From a virus: 64,000 nucleotides of DNA. The notes beneath the pieces were generated by a model. It did not search any database, was not told the DNA's origin, and saw nothing but the letters and a program-made list of their open reading frames with translations. The stretch lies in IMG/VR virus record IMGVR_UViG_3300013120_000030, positions 1-64,000 of that record, one strand, 5' to 3'. The translations under genes and the position numbers were made by a program. Below, in pieces: positions 7,655-15,143 of the stretch (position 1 is the first letter of the stretch; every line of letters starts with the position of its first letter).

Positions 7655-7806
7655 TGAAAGAATTCCCTAAAGGACTAGACGGACTTTTTTCTCAACGCAA
7701 AGGTTCAGAAATAGAAAGAAAGACAGGAGGAAAATCCTGGAACTTCGATAAATGTTCTAACCATGGTAAGACAAAAAAAGCACCGATGAAAAAACGTAAA
7801 AAATAA
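7654..7806 (+). CDS. Small basic hypothetical protein
   Basis: A 50-residue, highly basic protein (MKEFPKGLDGLFSQRKGSEIERKTGG..., ending in KKAPMKKRKK) whose ATG overlaps the previous stop codon. The lysine-rich tail suggests nucleic-acid contact, and a lone Cys-x3-His (KCSNHGK) is present. It is the last gene before the promoter at 7808. No family recognised. Confidence 0.5.
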   Translation: MKEFPKGLDGLFSQRKGSEIERKTGGKSWNFDKCSNHGKTKKAPMKKRKK

Positions 7807-7807
7807 C

Positions 7808-7836
7808 TTGACATTCTTAGACGAATGAGGTATATT
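7808..7836 (+). promoter_or_regulatory. Sigma70-like promoter P3, upstream of nrdJ
   Basis: TTGACA at 7808-7813 and TATATT at 7831-7836, 17 bases apart, is the closest of the family to the vegetative consensus. The spacer TTCTTAGACGAATGAGG nearly repeats that at 4494. It starts directly after the preceding stop codon and should drive the ribonucleotide reductase gene. Confidence 0.8.
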
Positions 7837-7851
7837 ATACATGTCAAAAAG

Positions 7852-7874
7852 AGGCTCTCTTAGAAGAGCCTTTT
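7852..7874 (+). terminator. Terminator-like hairpin in the nrdJ leader
   Basis: AGGCTCT (7852-7858) pairs with AGAGCCT (7865-7871) around a six-base loop, flanked by A's on the left and TTTT on the right. It ends the upstream unit, but it lies about 16 bases past the -10 box of the promoter at 7808, inside that promoter's own leader and before the nrdJ ATG at 7895. It could therefore attenuate nrdJ, or be a stabilising 5' hairpin. Confidence 0.6.
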
Positions 7875-7894
7875 CTATCTAAACAGGAGACTAA

Positions 7895-10250
7895 ATGAAA
7901 AAAAATAAAGAGACTTTATCAAGAGATATCTTATCAGATATAACTGTCTATGGAAAGTACGGAAAGTATCTTCCGTTAAAAAGGACAAGAGAACAATGGT
8001 CAGATATAACTTTACGAAATATGGAGATGCATACAAAGAAGTATCCTCATTTAGCAAACGAAATAGCAGAAGCTTACTCGTACGTATTATCAAAGAATGT
8101 ATTCCCTTCTATGAGAGCATTAGAAGATTCGACCCCTATTAAGACTAAGAAAGGATGGTCTACAGCTGGAAATATTAAGATTGGAGATGTATTATATTCT
8201 TCAGACGGATTAGAAACAAATGTTATTGGTGTTCGTAAATTTAAGAATAAACAACTATTTAAAGTTAGTTTTTCGGACAAATCATCATTAACAGCATGTG
8301 ATGAACATTTATGGATTATATCTACTAATGATGATTTAAAAAATAATAAGACACGAGTTGTAGACACGAAATATTTAAGAACACATTTAAAGCAAGGTTC
8401 TAAAAATAATATAGTTATACATAATCCTAATCCTATTCATATGGAAGAAAAAAAGTTATATATTGATCCGTATATTTTAGGACATTGGTTAGGAGATGGA
8501 TATTCAAATGGTGTTCAATTATCTACAAGTGTTGAAGATGCTGAATTTATTACAAATGAGTATAAACTTGCTGGATATAACACTAAACCTTCTGATTCGT
8601 CAAATATATGGACACACTCTGTATATGGATTAAAATGTGATCTAACTAAGTATAATCTTATTAATAATAAACATATACCTGATGATTATATTAACTCTTC
8701 TATTAGACAACGATTAGATATTATACAAGGTTTGATGGACAGTGACGGTCATATTACACCAGATGGTAGATGTTGTTTTCATAATACTAACATGTCTATA
8801 ATTAATGGGTTAAAAGAGATACTAGCTAGTTTAGGAATTAAATATACTAGTGTAACAGTTCCTAAAAAACGAGAACACCATAAAGATGCAATTGTTATAT
8901 CATTCTTTACTACTTTACAAGTATCTAGAATGCCTAGAAAATCTAAACATATCAGATCAGTAATCACAAATCCAAGAACACAAAGACGACATATTATAGA
9001 TATAGAGTCTGTCGGAGTTGGTAATGCGTCTTGTTTTCATGTTGACTCACATGATCATAGTTTTCTTGCCGGAAAAAGAATGATAACAACACATAATAGT
9101 ATGCAGTTCGGTGGACTTCCTATAGAGTTGTCACCTAACAGAATGTTCAACTGCTATAAAAAATCTACAAGATTTATAACAAAAAACGGGGTATCTTCAT
9201 TTGAAGACTTTGAACATGGAGATAAGATAATTGTTCCATCACATACTGGTAAGATGCAGAATGCTATAGTAAGATCATATGGTACGCAAACTTTTAATAA
9301 AGTTACTCTTGTAAGAGCAAAAGTTAAAAAAGAATTAGAAGTAACTTCTGATCATAAATGGCTACTAAGAGATGGTACAGAGACAACTAATCTTAAAAAA
9401 GGAGATGTGATCCTTGGTTCACCAAAAATATTTCAGAATTTTTCTTGGGTAGAAGCATCTCCAATGGAAAAATTATATTGGTGTTATGGATTCGTGTATG
9501 GTGATGGAACCAGGGTTACTTCTGGTAATAATAAGTATTCTATGGTAAGGTTATGCGGAGATGACTTTAAGTACTTACCTAGATTTAAAGAGATGGGCTT
9601 TAAATCATCAGAACCTAATAGTTGCAATGGTGATACGATAGTGTATACAGGGAAGTATCAAAAGACATCTCCAAACCCAGATATAGATGATCATAATATG
9701 ATAAAAGCATTTGTTGTTGGTTATTTAGACGCAGACGGTTCAAAAAATCCAGATTGGTATATAAATAATGATCTTAGTCCATATAAATCTATCCAATCAT
9801 CTGAAAAAGATCACATAAAGTTTATAGAACAATGTTTTGAGTCTGTAGGGTTTTATATAACATCAGAAAAAGATTTAACTGGTCAGAAAACTAATTACGG
9901 GACGAGACCTTTTACAAAGACATTTAGATTAAGTACAAAAGTTGGAACAACTAATATAAATAATCATTGGGTAGTAGAATCGATAGTTCCATCCATAAGT
10001 AAAGATACAGCATGGTGTCTCGAAGTAGAAGAAGATCATAGTTTTATCTTATCCGGAGGTATAGTGACAGGTAACTGTAGCACATTAGCCTGTGATAATA
10101 TAGCATCCTTTAATGAAGCTATGTTTTTACTACTAGGAGGATCTGGCGTTGGTGTAAGTGTACAAAAGCACCATGTTGAAGAGTTGCCAGAATTAACAGG
10201 ACCAAAGAAACGACAACGAAGGTACTTGGTATCAGACTCAATCGAAGGAT
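7895..10250 (+). CDS. Class II ribonucleotide reductase, exon 1 (with two inteins)
   Basis: 5' exon of an adenosylcobalamin-dependent ribonucleotide reductase that makes deoxynucleotides for phage DNA synthesis. The start at 7895 has AGGAGA upstream. Of 785 residues, only about 150 are RNR: residues 1-74 (ending KNVFPSMR), 402-419 (SMQFGGLPIELSPNRMFN) and 728-785 (CSTLACDN... GGSGVGVSVQ... LVSDSIEG). The rest is two inteins (8117-9097, 9152-10075). The reading frame meets a stop codon just after the exon boundary; the Trp codon of the conserved SIEGWADAV segment is split as T (10250) and GG (11219-11220) by a group I intron. The CSTLACDN cysteine is the conserved N-terminal active-site cysteine of RNRs. 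The class II call rests mainly on exon 2. No small subunit or activase gene is present in this window, as expected for a B12 enzyme. Confidence 0.88.
8117..9097 (+). mobile_element. Intein 1 of NrdJ (class 3-like, LAGLIDADG)
   Basis: A 327-residue insertion between PSMR and SMQFGG. It begins with Ala (ALEDSTPIKT, then KGW) instead of Cys or Ser, and ends ITTHN before a Ser. The class 3 signature is complete: Trp in block B (CDEHLW), Cys at block F position 4 (SCFHVDS, then HSFL) and Thr in block G (TTHN). In class 3 inteins the block F cysteine makes the first acyl transfer. A LAGLIDADG homing endonuclease lies inside, with motifs LGHWLGDG (about 8478) and GLMDSDG (about 8731). The frame is continuous with the host gene and all splice motifs are intact, so it should be active. 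Confidence 0.9.
9152..10075 (+). mobile_element. Intein 2 of NrdJ (class 1, LAGLIDADG)
   Basis: A 308-residue insertion directly before the conserved active-site cysteine: MFN, then intein beginning CYKKST, ending IVTGN, then CSTLACDN. The N-terminal Cys and the +1 Cys fit a class 1 intein. The penultimate residue is Gly instead of the usual His, an uncommon variation that may slow Asn cyclisation. Block B has TSDHKW; block F has EVEEDHSFILSGG. LAGLIDADG motifs are YGFVYGDG (about 9486) and GYLDADG (about 9719). Only 18 RNR residues separate it from intein 1. Confidence 0.9.
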
Positions 10251-11218
10251 AAAATAGCCTGTCCTTTTAAAAGCCATTTAACTGCTGGGACGCCCTTAGA
10301 GCTATTCTTACTACAACATATCCCGTTAAGGGAAGGTGTGAACGTTTAAAAAAAGAGTAGATTGGGTAATCAGCATCTAAGTTCCAATAGTAAGGAGTAA
10401 AATGCTAACTGGAAAAAGATCATCGACTATCTCGAAAGAGAGTACTCATGATACTAAGACAATTCATGAGGAAAAGGTGGCATCATTCTATTTCTATATA
10501 CTAAAAGATCCAAGAGATGGACTGATAAAGTATGTAGGAAGAACAATAGACCTAACGTCTAGATATAGACAACATATATACGAGTCTAAGAAGAATAAAA
10601 GAACAAAGAAAGACCGATGGATAGTTTCGTTACTAAGACGAAACATGAAACCTATAATGCGTAAGATATATGCTAAAGAATGTACATTAATTGAAGCTAT
10701 CAATATAGAAGCTTTACTAGTTAAATCTTTTGGTAAAAGGTATACTCTTAAGAATATGCCAGATAATTATCTTGGTACAGTGTTAACAGGTACTACTGTA
10801 TATCAGTACACTTTAGATGGTAAATATGTGTGTAGACATTCTAACTCTAATCAAGCTATGATATCTACAGGCATAAAAGATTGTAATATCCTACGGTGTT
10901 GTAAGAATCAGAACGGTTATGGTTCTAAGACAGCAGGAGACCACTTTTGGTCTTTTATAAAGTACGACACTTATCCACATAAGTATGTTTCTGACTGGAG
11001 AAATCGTAAAGGAAAAACTGTTGTTCAATATTCTATAGATAATACACGTATAAGTGAATTTACTACTGCTCGCGAAGCTGAACGTCAGACTGGTGTATCT
11101 TATAAAAAGATATCATCTGTGTGTAATAAAAGGCAGAAGAGTGCTGGTGGATTTATATGGTCTTTTAAGAATGATAAGATATAGTCAGACATGTATAGAA
11201 ATATACATGAGAGCGTCG
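10251..11218 (+). mobile_element. Group I intron in nrdJ
   Basis: A 968-base self-splicing intron. P1: exon AAGGAT (10245-10250) pairs with GTCCTT (10261-10266), with the usual U-G at the 5' splice site. P10: GCCT (10257-10260) pairs with the 3' exon GGGC (11219-11222). P4: GCTG (10284-10287) with CAGC (10371-10374). P7: GACTAT (10435-10440) with ATAGTC (11181-11186), the latter inside the classic AAGATATAGTC element. A perfect P9-type hairpin spans 11191-11208, and the last base is G (11218). Splicing restores SIEGWADAV of the RNR. The endonuclease frame starts between Q and R and fills the P8 loop. Confidence 0.93.
10402..11184 (+). CDS. GIY-YIG homing endonuclease encoded in the intron
   Basis: A 260-residue endonuclease that should cut intron-less nrdJ alleles and so spread the intron. 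The N-terminal catalytic module has FYILKDPRDG then IKYVGRT (the GIY-YIG pair), followed by RYRQH and a later conserved Glu/Asn stretch. The C-terminal half has two NUMOD1-like DNA-binding repeats: VYQYTLDGKYV... GDHFWSF and VVQYSIDNTRI... GGFIWSF. ATG 10402 has a strong AAGGAG; a GTG at 10477 with GAGGA is an alternative. The first ~25 codons overlap the intron's R and P8 elements and the TAG stop lies within the AAGATATAGTC (S) element, so RNA structure and protein are encoded in the same bases. Confidence 0.9.
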   Translation: MLTGKRSSTISKESTHDTKTIHEEKVASFYFYILKDPRDGLIKYVGRTIDLTSRYRQHIYESKKNKRTKKDRWIVSLLRRNMKPIMRKIYAKECTLIEAINIEALLVKSFGKRYTLKNMPDNYLGTVLTGTTVYQYTLDGKYVCRHSNSNQAMISTGIKDCNILRCCKNQNGYGSKTAGDHFWSFIKYDTYPHKYVSDWRNRKGKTVVQYSIDNTRISEFTTAREAERQTGVSYKKISSVCNKRQKSAGGFIWSFKNDKI

Positions 11219-12654
11219 GGGCAGACGCTGTAAAAATGTTAATAGAATCGTATTTTCATAACAAGTCAAATGTGGTATTTGACTATAGAGATATAAGACC
11301 TAAAGGTTCTTTGCTTGTTACCTCAGGAGGAAAAGCTCCAGGGCCACAACCATTAAAAGATTGTATACATAATATAAGAAAAGTACTAGATAATGCTATA
11401 GAATCAAGAGGTAGAGGGACATCGTTAACTACATTAGAAACTCATGATATAATATGTTTCATAGCCTACTCAGTTCTTTCAGGAGGCATTCGTAGAGCTG
11501 CTATTATAAGTTTATTTAGTATAGATGATAACGATATGATGAACTGCAAAAATAGGTCTATTCTAGAGACAGAACCTCAGAGAATGTTAGCTAATAACAG
11601 TGTTGTACTTGTAAGACATAAGATTACTAAGAAAGACTTTTATAATGTATGGGAAAGAGTGAAACAATCAGGCTGTGGAGAACCAGGTATATATCTTACT
11701 AATGATAAGAATATAATACCAAATCCTTGTGTAGAAGCAACTATGCCACCTAACACATTCTGTAATCTTACAACAATAAACGTGTCAGATGTTAAAGATC
11801 AGAAAGATCTTAATGCACGGACTAAATCTGCCTCATTTATAGGAACGTTACAAGCTGGGTATACAGATTTCCATTATCTTAGATCTATATGGAAAAAGAA
11901 TACAGATAAACAAGCCTTGTTAGGAGTTTCTATGACAGGAATAGGTTCAGGAGCAGTTCTTGATCTAGATCTTAAAGAAGCGGCTAATGTAGCAGTAGAA
12001 GAGAATAAGAGGGTAGCTAAATTAATAGGAATAAATCCTGCATACAGAGTAACTTTAGTTAAACCTGAAGGTACATCATCTTGTGTAGCGGGATCAGCGT
12101 CAGGTATTCATGCGTGGCACGCACCTTACTTCATTAGAAGAATAAGACTAGGAAAAGATGAAGTACTCTATTCTTACCTTAAGAGTAAGATACCTCACTT
12201 AATAGAAGATGAATACTTTAATCCTAATAAACAAGCTGTTATTTCTATACCAGTAAAAGCTCCAGAAGGTTCTATACTCAGAACAGAAAAACCTTTAAAG
12301 TTATTAGGAAGAGTAAAACGTTTTCACGATGAATGGATAAGACCCGGACATATAAAAGGTATTAACACTTATAATGTAAGTGTAACAGTATCTATTAAAG
12401 ATGATGAGTGGGATGAAGTAGGCAAGTGGATGTGGGAGAATAAAGAATCTTATAACGGCATAAGTGTTCTGAACTACGATGGTGGTACTTATATACAGGC
12501 TCCTTTCAAAGAATGTACTAAAGACGAATACTATTCTCTTCTAGATCATGTTAAAAGTATAGACTTATCAGAGATAGTAGAAGAACAAGATACTACAAAT
12601 CTTAAAGGTGAGGTAGCGTGTGGTGGGGCTGGATGTGAGATCCAGAATATATAG
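11219..12654 (+). CDS. Class II ribonucleotide reductase, exon 2
   Basis: The 3' exon adds 477 residues after the split Trp codon, giving a spliced, intein-free protein of about 628 residues. Diagnostic RNR segments in order: IRPKGSLLVTSGGKAPGP, SGGIRRAA, NPCVEATMPP then FCNLTTINV, KPEGTSSCVAGSASGIHAW, and a C-terminal CGGAGCE pair that passes electrons from thioredoxin or glutaredoxin. PEGTSSC..SGIHAWH and YFIRRIR are typical of class II (NrdJ) enzymes. A frame open from an ATG at 11191 lies in the intron tail and is not the true start. The stop is eight bases ahead of the next gene. The dUTPase gene 0.6 kb downstream makes this a nucleotide-metabolism cluster. Confidence 0.88.
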
Positions 12655-12662
12655 AGGTTATC

Positions 12663-13007
12663 ATGAATTTAAGAATACTCGATGAAGATATGAGATATGA
12701 GAAGAGACTTTCAAAGTCTCTCTCAGGAATGAAGAAAGAACTAGGTTTCGGTGCTAAGAAAAAGATGAGAGAACGTATACGTCAGACATGGTCTGGGTAT
12801 GTGACGAAGTACGAAGACGTTCCTGTCACAGATGAGATACTAGAAGAGATAGCCGACGACTTAGGACAGGTCATAAGTAAGTACAAAGGAATAGATGTAG
12901 GAATAAAAGTTTTAAGAGAAGGATCCAAGTTTGTCATAGAACCTACTAACTATGAGACTTGGGAGTTCTTAGACGAAATATACAAGGAGACTAAAAATGA
13001 AAGCTAA
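12663..13007 (+). CDS. Hypothetical protein
   Basis: A 114-residue protein (MNLRILDEDMRYEKRLSKS...) starting eight bases after nrdJ with GAGGTT upstream. The first half is basic and probably helical (KKELGFGAKKKMRERIRQTW), the second half acidic with a DEILEEIADDLGQVISKYKGI stretch. No membrane segment or catalytic motif is seen. It overlaps the next gene by 11 bases, and its place between nrdJ and dut suggests co-expression during DNA synthesis, but no function can be assigned. Confidence 0.65.
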   Translation: MNLRILDEDMRYEKRLSKSLSGMKKELGFGAKKKMRERIRQTWSGYVTKYEDVPVTDEILEEIADDLGQVISKYKGIDVGIKVLREGSKFVIEPTNYETWEFLDEIYKETKNES

Positions 13008-13296
13008 TAAGGCAGAGATCCACGTAGGTAAGAATCCAGCTGAGTGCCATCTTATCATAGATGGTAAAGAAGTTAAGAACGTTGTAGAGATAAAACTCTC
13101 GTTAGACGTCGAAAATGGACCTATCTTACGTTACTACACTACAGTAGGTGGAGTTAAAGAGAATGTACACGATGTTGACTTTGATATCGTGGTAGATCAT
13201 GAAAAAAGAGAACGACAGTTTCAGCAAATTGAAGCAGAACAGAAACGAATATTAACAGTTAAAGAAGGTAAAGATGGCAAAAGATATTTCTCCTAA
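12997..13296 (+). CDS. Hypothetical protein
   Basis: A 99-residue protein (MKANKAEIHVGKNPAECHLIIDGKEVKNVVEI...) with AAGGAGA eleven bases before its ATG. The N-terminal ~65 residues look like a compact beta-rich fold (alternating hydrophobics, LIIDGKEVKNVVEIKLSLDV), and the C-terminus is a charged helix with KREREFQ-type composition. It overlaps its neighbours on both sides (11 and 23 bases), so it belongs to the nrdJ-dut operon. The family is not recognised with certainty; short phage proteins with this kind of opening are seen near metabolism genes. Confidence 0.65.
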   Translation: MKANKAEIHVGKNPAECHLIIDGKEVKNVVEIKLSLDVENGPILRYYTTVGGVKENVHDVDFDIVVDHEKRERQFQQIEAEQKRILTVKEGKDGKRYFS

Positions 13297-13834
13297 GCTT
13301 TTGATAGAAAGACTAGAGAATGGTATACTTCCAGAGAAACCAGGAGTACCAACTGATAGTGGATACGATTTATACGCATGTGATGTTAAACGTATATATG
13401 CTCACACAGGTAGTAATGGTGAAAGACTCTTAGAAGGTGAATGGATGGAACAAAAGTTTTCAGAACCTGGAGTGTTCGAGTTGCAATGCAACGAACGTGC
13501 TCTGATAGGAACAGGTATAAAAGCTACCATAGGTCCAGGGTATGAACTACAGATAAGATCTCGTAGTTCTCTAGCTCTTAAGAGAGGTTTAATTACAGCT
13601 AATAATCCTGGTACGGTAGACGAACAGTATAGAGGTGAGATATGTGTTATCATTTTAAACACTTCTAGAAAGTCACAGACGATAGAGTTAGGAGAAAGAA
13701 TAGCACAGTTAGTACCTGCTCTGGTATTACTTCCTGAGATAGAAGAGAGAGTATTACCAGCTACAAAAAGAGGCGATGGCGGATTCGGTTCCACTGACCA
13801 GAAGAAAGAAAAACCGTTTAATGTTGCTCAATAA
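13274..13834 (+). CDS. dUTPase (deoxyuridine triphosphatase)
   Basis: A 186-residue trimeric-type dUTPase that hydrolyses dUTP to dUMP and pyrophosphate, limiting uracil in DNA and supplying dUMP. All five family motifs are visible: DSGYDLYA (about residue 27), RSRSSLALKRGL (about 93), GTVDEQYRGEI (about 112, catalytic Asp), GERIAQLV (about 138) and RGDGGFGST (about 165). An insertion of ~20 residues between motifs 1 and 2 (HTGSNGERLLEGEW) makes it somewhat longer than the usual ~150. The start overlaps the previous gene and has AAGG nearby. It is the last gene of the nucleotide cluster, followed by a hairpin. Confidence 0.95.
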   Translation: MAKDISPKLLIERLENGILPEKPGVPTDSGYDLYACDVKRIYAHTGSNGERLLEGEWMEQKFSEPGVFELQCNERALIGTGIKATIGPGYELQIRSRSSLALKRGLITANNPGTVDEQYRGEICVIILNTSRKSQTIELGERIAQLVPALVLLPEIEERVLPATKRGDGGFGSTDQKKEKPFNVAQ

Positions 13835-13850
13835 CCTATACTAAGAACAC

Positions 13851-13870
13851 AAGTCCTCATTAGAGGGCTT
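13851..13870 (+). terminator. Hairpin after dut, weak terminator
   Basis: AAGTCCTC (13851-13858) pairs with GAGGGCTT (13863-13870) around ATTA, with one G-T pair. The tail is ACTTTTAATGG, a short U-run that is weak for an intrinsic terminator. It lies between the dut stop and the ribosome binding site of the next gene and may only partly stop transcription. Confidence 0.5.
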
Positions 13871-13888
13871 ACTTTTAATGGAGGAAAT

Positions 13889-14359
13889 ATGCCAGATATT
13901 AATATTACAACTAACCTTAGTATTACAGGAACTAAACTGTCCATAGATTCTAAGGATATTACAAAGAAAGAAAAAGTCGTAGGTATCTCGTTATACGCTA
14001 CATCACCACATAAAGATGATAAAGATTCACTTGGTTACATTAGTGTAGATGTTACGACTGTAGACGAAGAAGGGACTGTAGAGACTAAGTCTTATAGAAA
14101 AAGTCAGTACCTACAGAACAAACTTCCACTAGGAAAGATATTAAAAGATTGTTATAAAGACGATAAAGCGTTAACGTATATTGGCAATGATGTTCCAATT
14201 GTATTTGCTCAGTTAATTGATAAAATCATAGAACATTGTGACGCTAATAAAATAAAGTGTCCTGATAAAGAAGTTCTTTATCAACGCACACTAAGTAGCT
14301 TAAAAGATAAAGCTACCGACTTAGGTATAGAAAAGGTGGTCATAGATGGCGACAAGTAA
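13889..14359 (+). CDS. Hypothetical protein
   Basis: A 156-residue protein (MPDINITTNLSITGTKLSIDSKDITKK...) with GGAGG seven bases upstream. The N-terminal half is beta-rich with Thr/Ser/Val alternation, including YISVDVTTVDEEGTVETK; the C-terminal half contains helices with several Lys and two Cys. No recognised domain. It overlaps the next small gene by 14 bases. The place between metabolism genes and tail-fibre genes fits either a virion accessory or a replication-associated factor. Confidence 0.65.
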   Translation: MPDINITTNLSITGTKLSIDSKDITKKEKVVGISLYATSPHKDDKDSLGYISVDVTTVDEEGTVETKSYRKSQYLQNKLPLGKILKDCYKDDKALTYIGNDVPIVFAQLIDKIIEHCDANKIKCPDKEVLYQRTLSSLKDKATDLGIEKVVIDGDK

Positions 14360-14528
14360 TGTACAAACAACTATTGTCGGAGATTACGGAACACTTTTTA
14401 ACGGTTTTCCACCTAACTCAGGCAAGAAGAACGGTTATCCTTTCAAACAAGGAAAACAAACCGGCCCTATTAAAAAGAAACAGGGCAAAAGTCCATACCC
14501 AAATGGCACTTCGAAGAAATCGAAGTAG
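14346..14528 (+). CDS. Small basic hypothetical protein
   Basis: A 60-residue protein beginning MATSNVQTTIVGDYGTLFNGFPPNSG, with a Lys/Gly/Pro-rich low-complexity C-terminal half (KQGKQTGPIKKKQGKSP...KKSK). AAGG lies just ahead of its ATG inside the previous gene, with which it overlaps by 14 bases. The unstructured basic tail suggests binding to nucleic acid or to another protein. It closes the transcription unit: a strong terminator follows at 14562. Confidence 0.55.
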   Translation: MATSNVQTTIVGDYGTLFNGFPPNSGKKNGYPFKQGKQTGPIKKKQGKSPYPNGTSKKSK

Positions 14529-14561
14529 ATAGTCTCCTCCATTTAATCTCTCCTGTGATAT

Positions 14562-14596
14562 AGAGTGTGTCATCCTTTGACATGCTCTTTTTTTTT
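14562..14596 (+). terminator. Strong intrinsic terminator
   Basis: An 11-base-pair stem (AGAGTGTGTCA at 14562-14572 with TGACATGCTCT at 14578-14588, two G-T pairs) closes a five-base loop and runs into nine T's. It terminates the nrdJ-dut unit or its extension. The T-tract is shared with the -35 box of the next promoter. Confidence 0.88.
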
Positions 14597-14623
14597 GCCT
14601 TAACAATACTATTTGGCTATACT
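14595..14623 (+). promoter_or_regulatory. Probable sigma70-like promoter
   Basis: TTGCCT (14595-14600) and TATACT (14618-14623) are 17 bases apart, directly behind the terminator and ahead of the Vsr-like endonuclease and tail-fibre genes. The spacer differs from the conserved-spacer promoters at 258, 4494 and 7808, so it may be used at another time. The terminator-promoter arrangement supports it. Confidence 0.55.
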
Positions 14624-14651
14624 ATATTTGGATGGTTATCAAGGAGACAAT

Positions 14652-15143
14652 ATGCCATGTTTAATTTGTAGGAAAGAAGCAGAAGATAAGCTATGTCCAA
14701 GACATGCAAAGAAATACATGTGGGACGAACGTCTTAAAGGTATTAGATTAAGAAAACGTGGTGCGGGTTCGCGGTATACTAAGGCTAAGTATCATAAGAC
14801 TGAGATAGGACTTACAAAGATAGTAGAAAAGATTTATAGTAAGGACCGAGTTGTTACAGCTTGGCATCCTATGTGGGCTAAGAATAGAAAAGGCGTTCTC
14901 TACGAATTCGACATATATGTTCCTGAAAAGAAATTACTAATAGAATACAATGGTGCACAGCACTATAAGTATACTCCGTTTTTCCACAAGACAAAGAAAG
15001 CTTTTCAAAAGCAAAAGACTAGGGATAGAACTAAGAAACGGATGGCTGAACGAAATGGGTATACACTAGTGATCGTTAAGTATGATGAACCTATCATGTA
15101 CGATTACATTAAAACTAAATTAGGAGATAATAATGGCAATTAG
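14652..15143 (+). CDS. Vsr-like PD-(D/E)XK endonuclease, probably homing
   Basis: A 163-residue nuclease. The start at 14652 (MPCLICRKEAED) has AAGGAGA upstream; an upstream in-frame ATG lacks one. An N-terminal Cys/His knuckle (CLICR... LCPRH) is followed by a Vsr/DUF559-type catalytic core: EFDIYVPEKKLLIEYNGAQHY, with Asp, Glu and the Gln-His pair, then a C-terminal basic helix and YTLVIVKYDEP. Phage proteins of this type act as free-standing homing endonucleases or nickases. It sits just ahead of the tail-fibre cassette, overlapping the next gene by 11 bases, and might have promoted the fibre-gene rearrangements seen there (inference). Confidence 0.8.
   Translation: MPCLICRKEAEDKLCPRHAKKYMWDERLKGIRLRKRGAGSRYTKAKYHKTEIGLTKIVEKIYSKDRVVTAWHPMWAKNRKGVLYEFDIYVPEKKLLIEYNGAQHYKYTPFFHKTKKAFQKQKTRDRTKKRMAERNGYTLVIVKYDEPIMYDYIKTKLGDNNGN

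Noticed and set aside
11191-11218. ATG at 11191 as start of the second RNR frame
   Set aside because: These codons are the P9 hairpin and 3' end of the group I intron; the protein continues from exon 1 through the split Trp codon.
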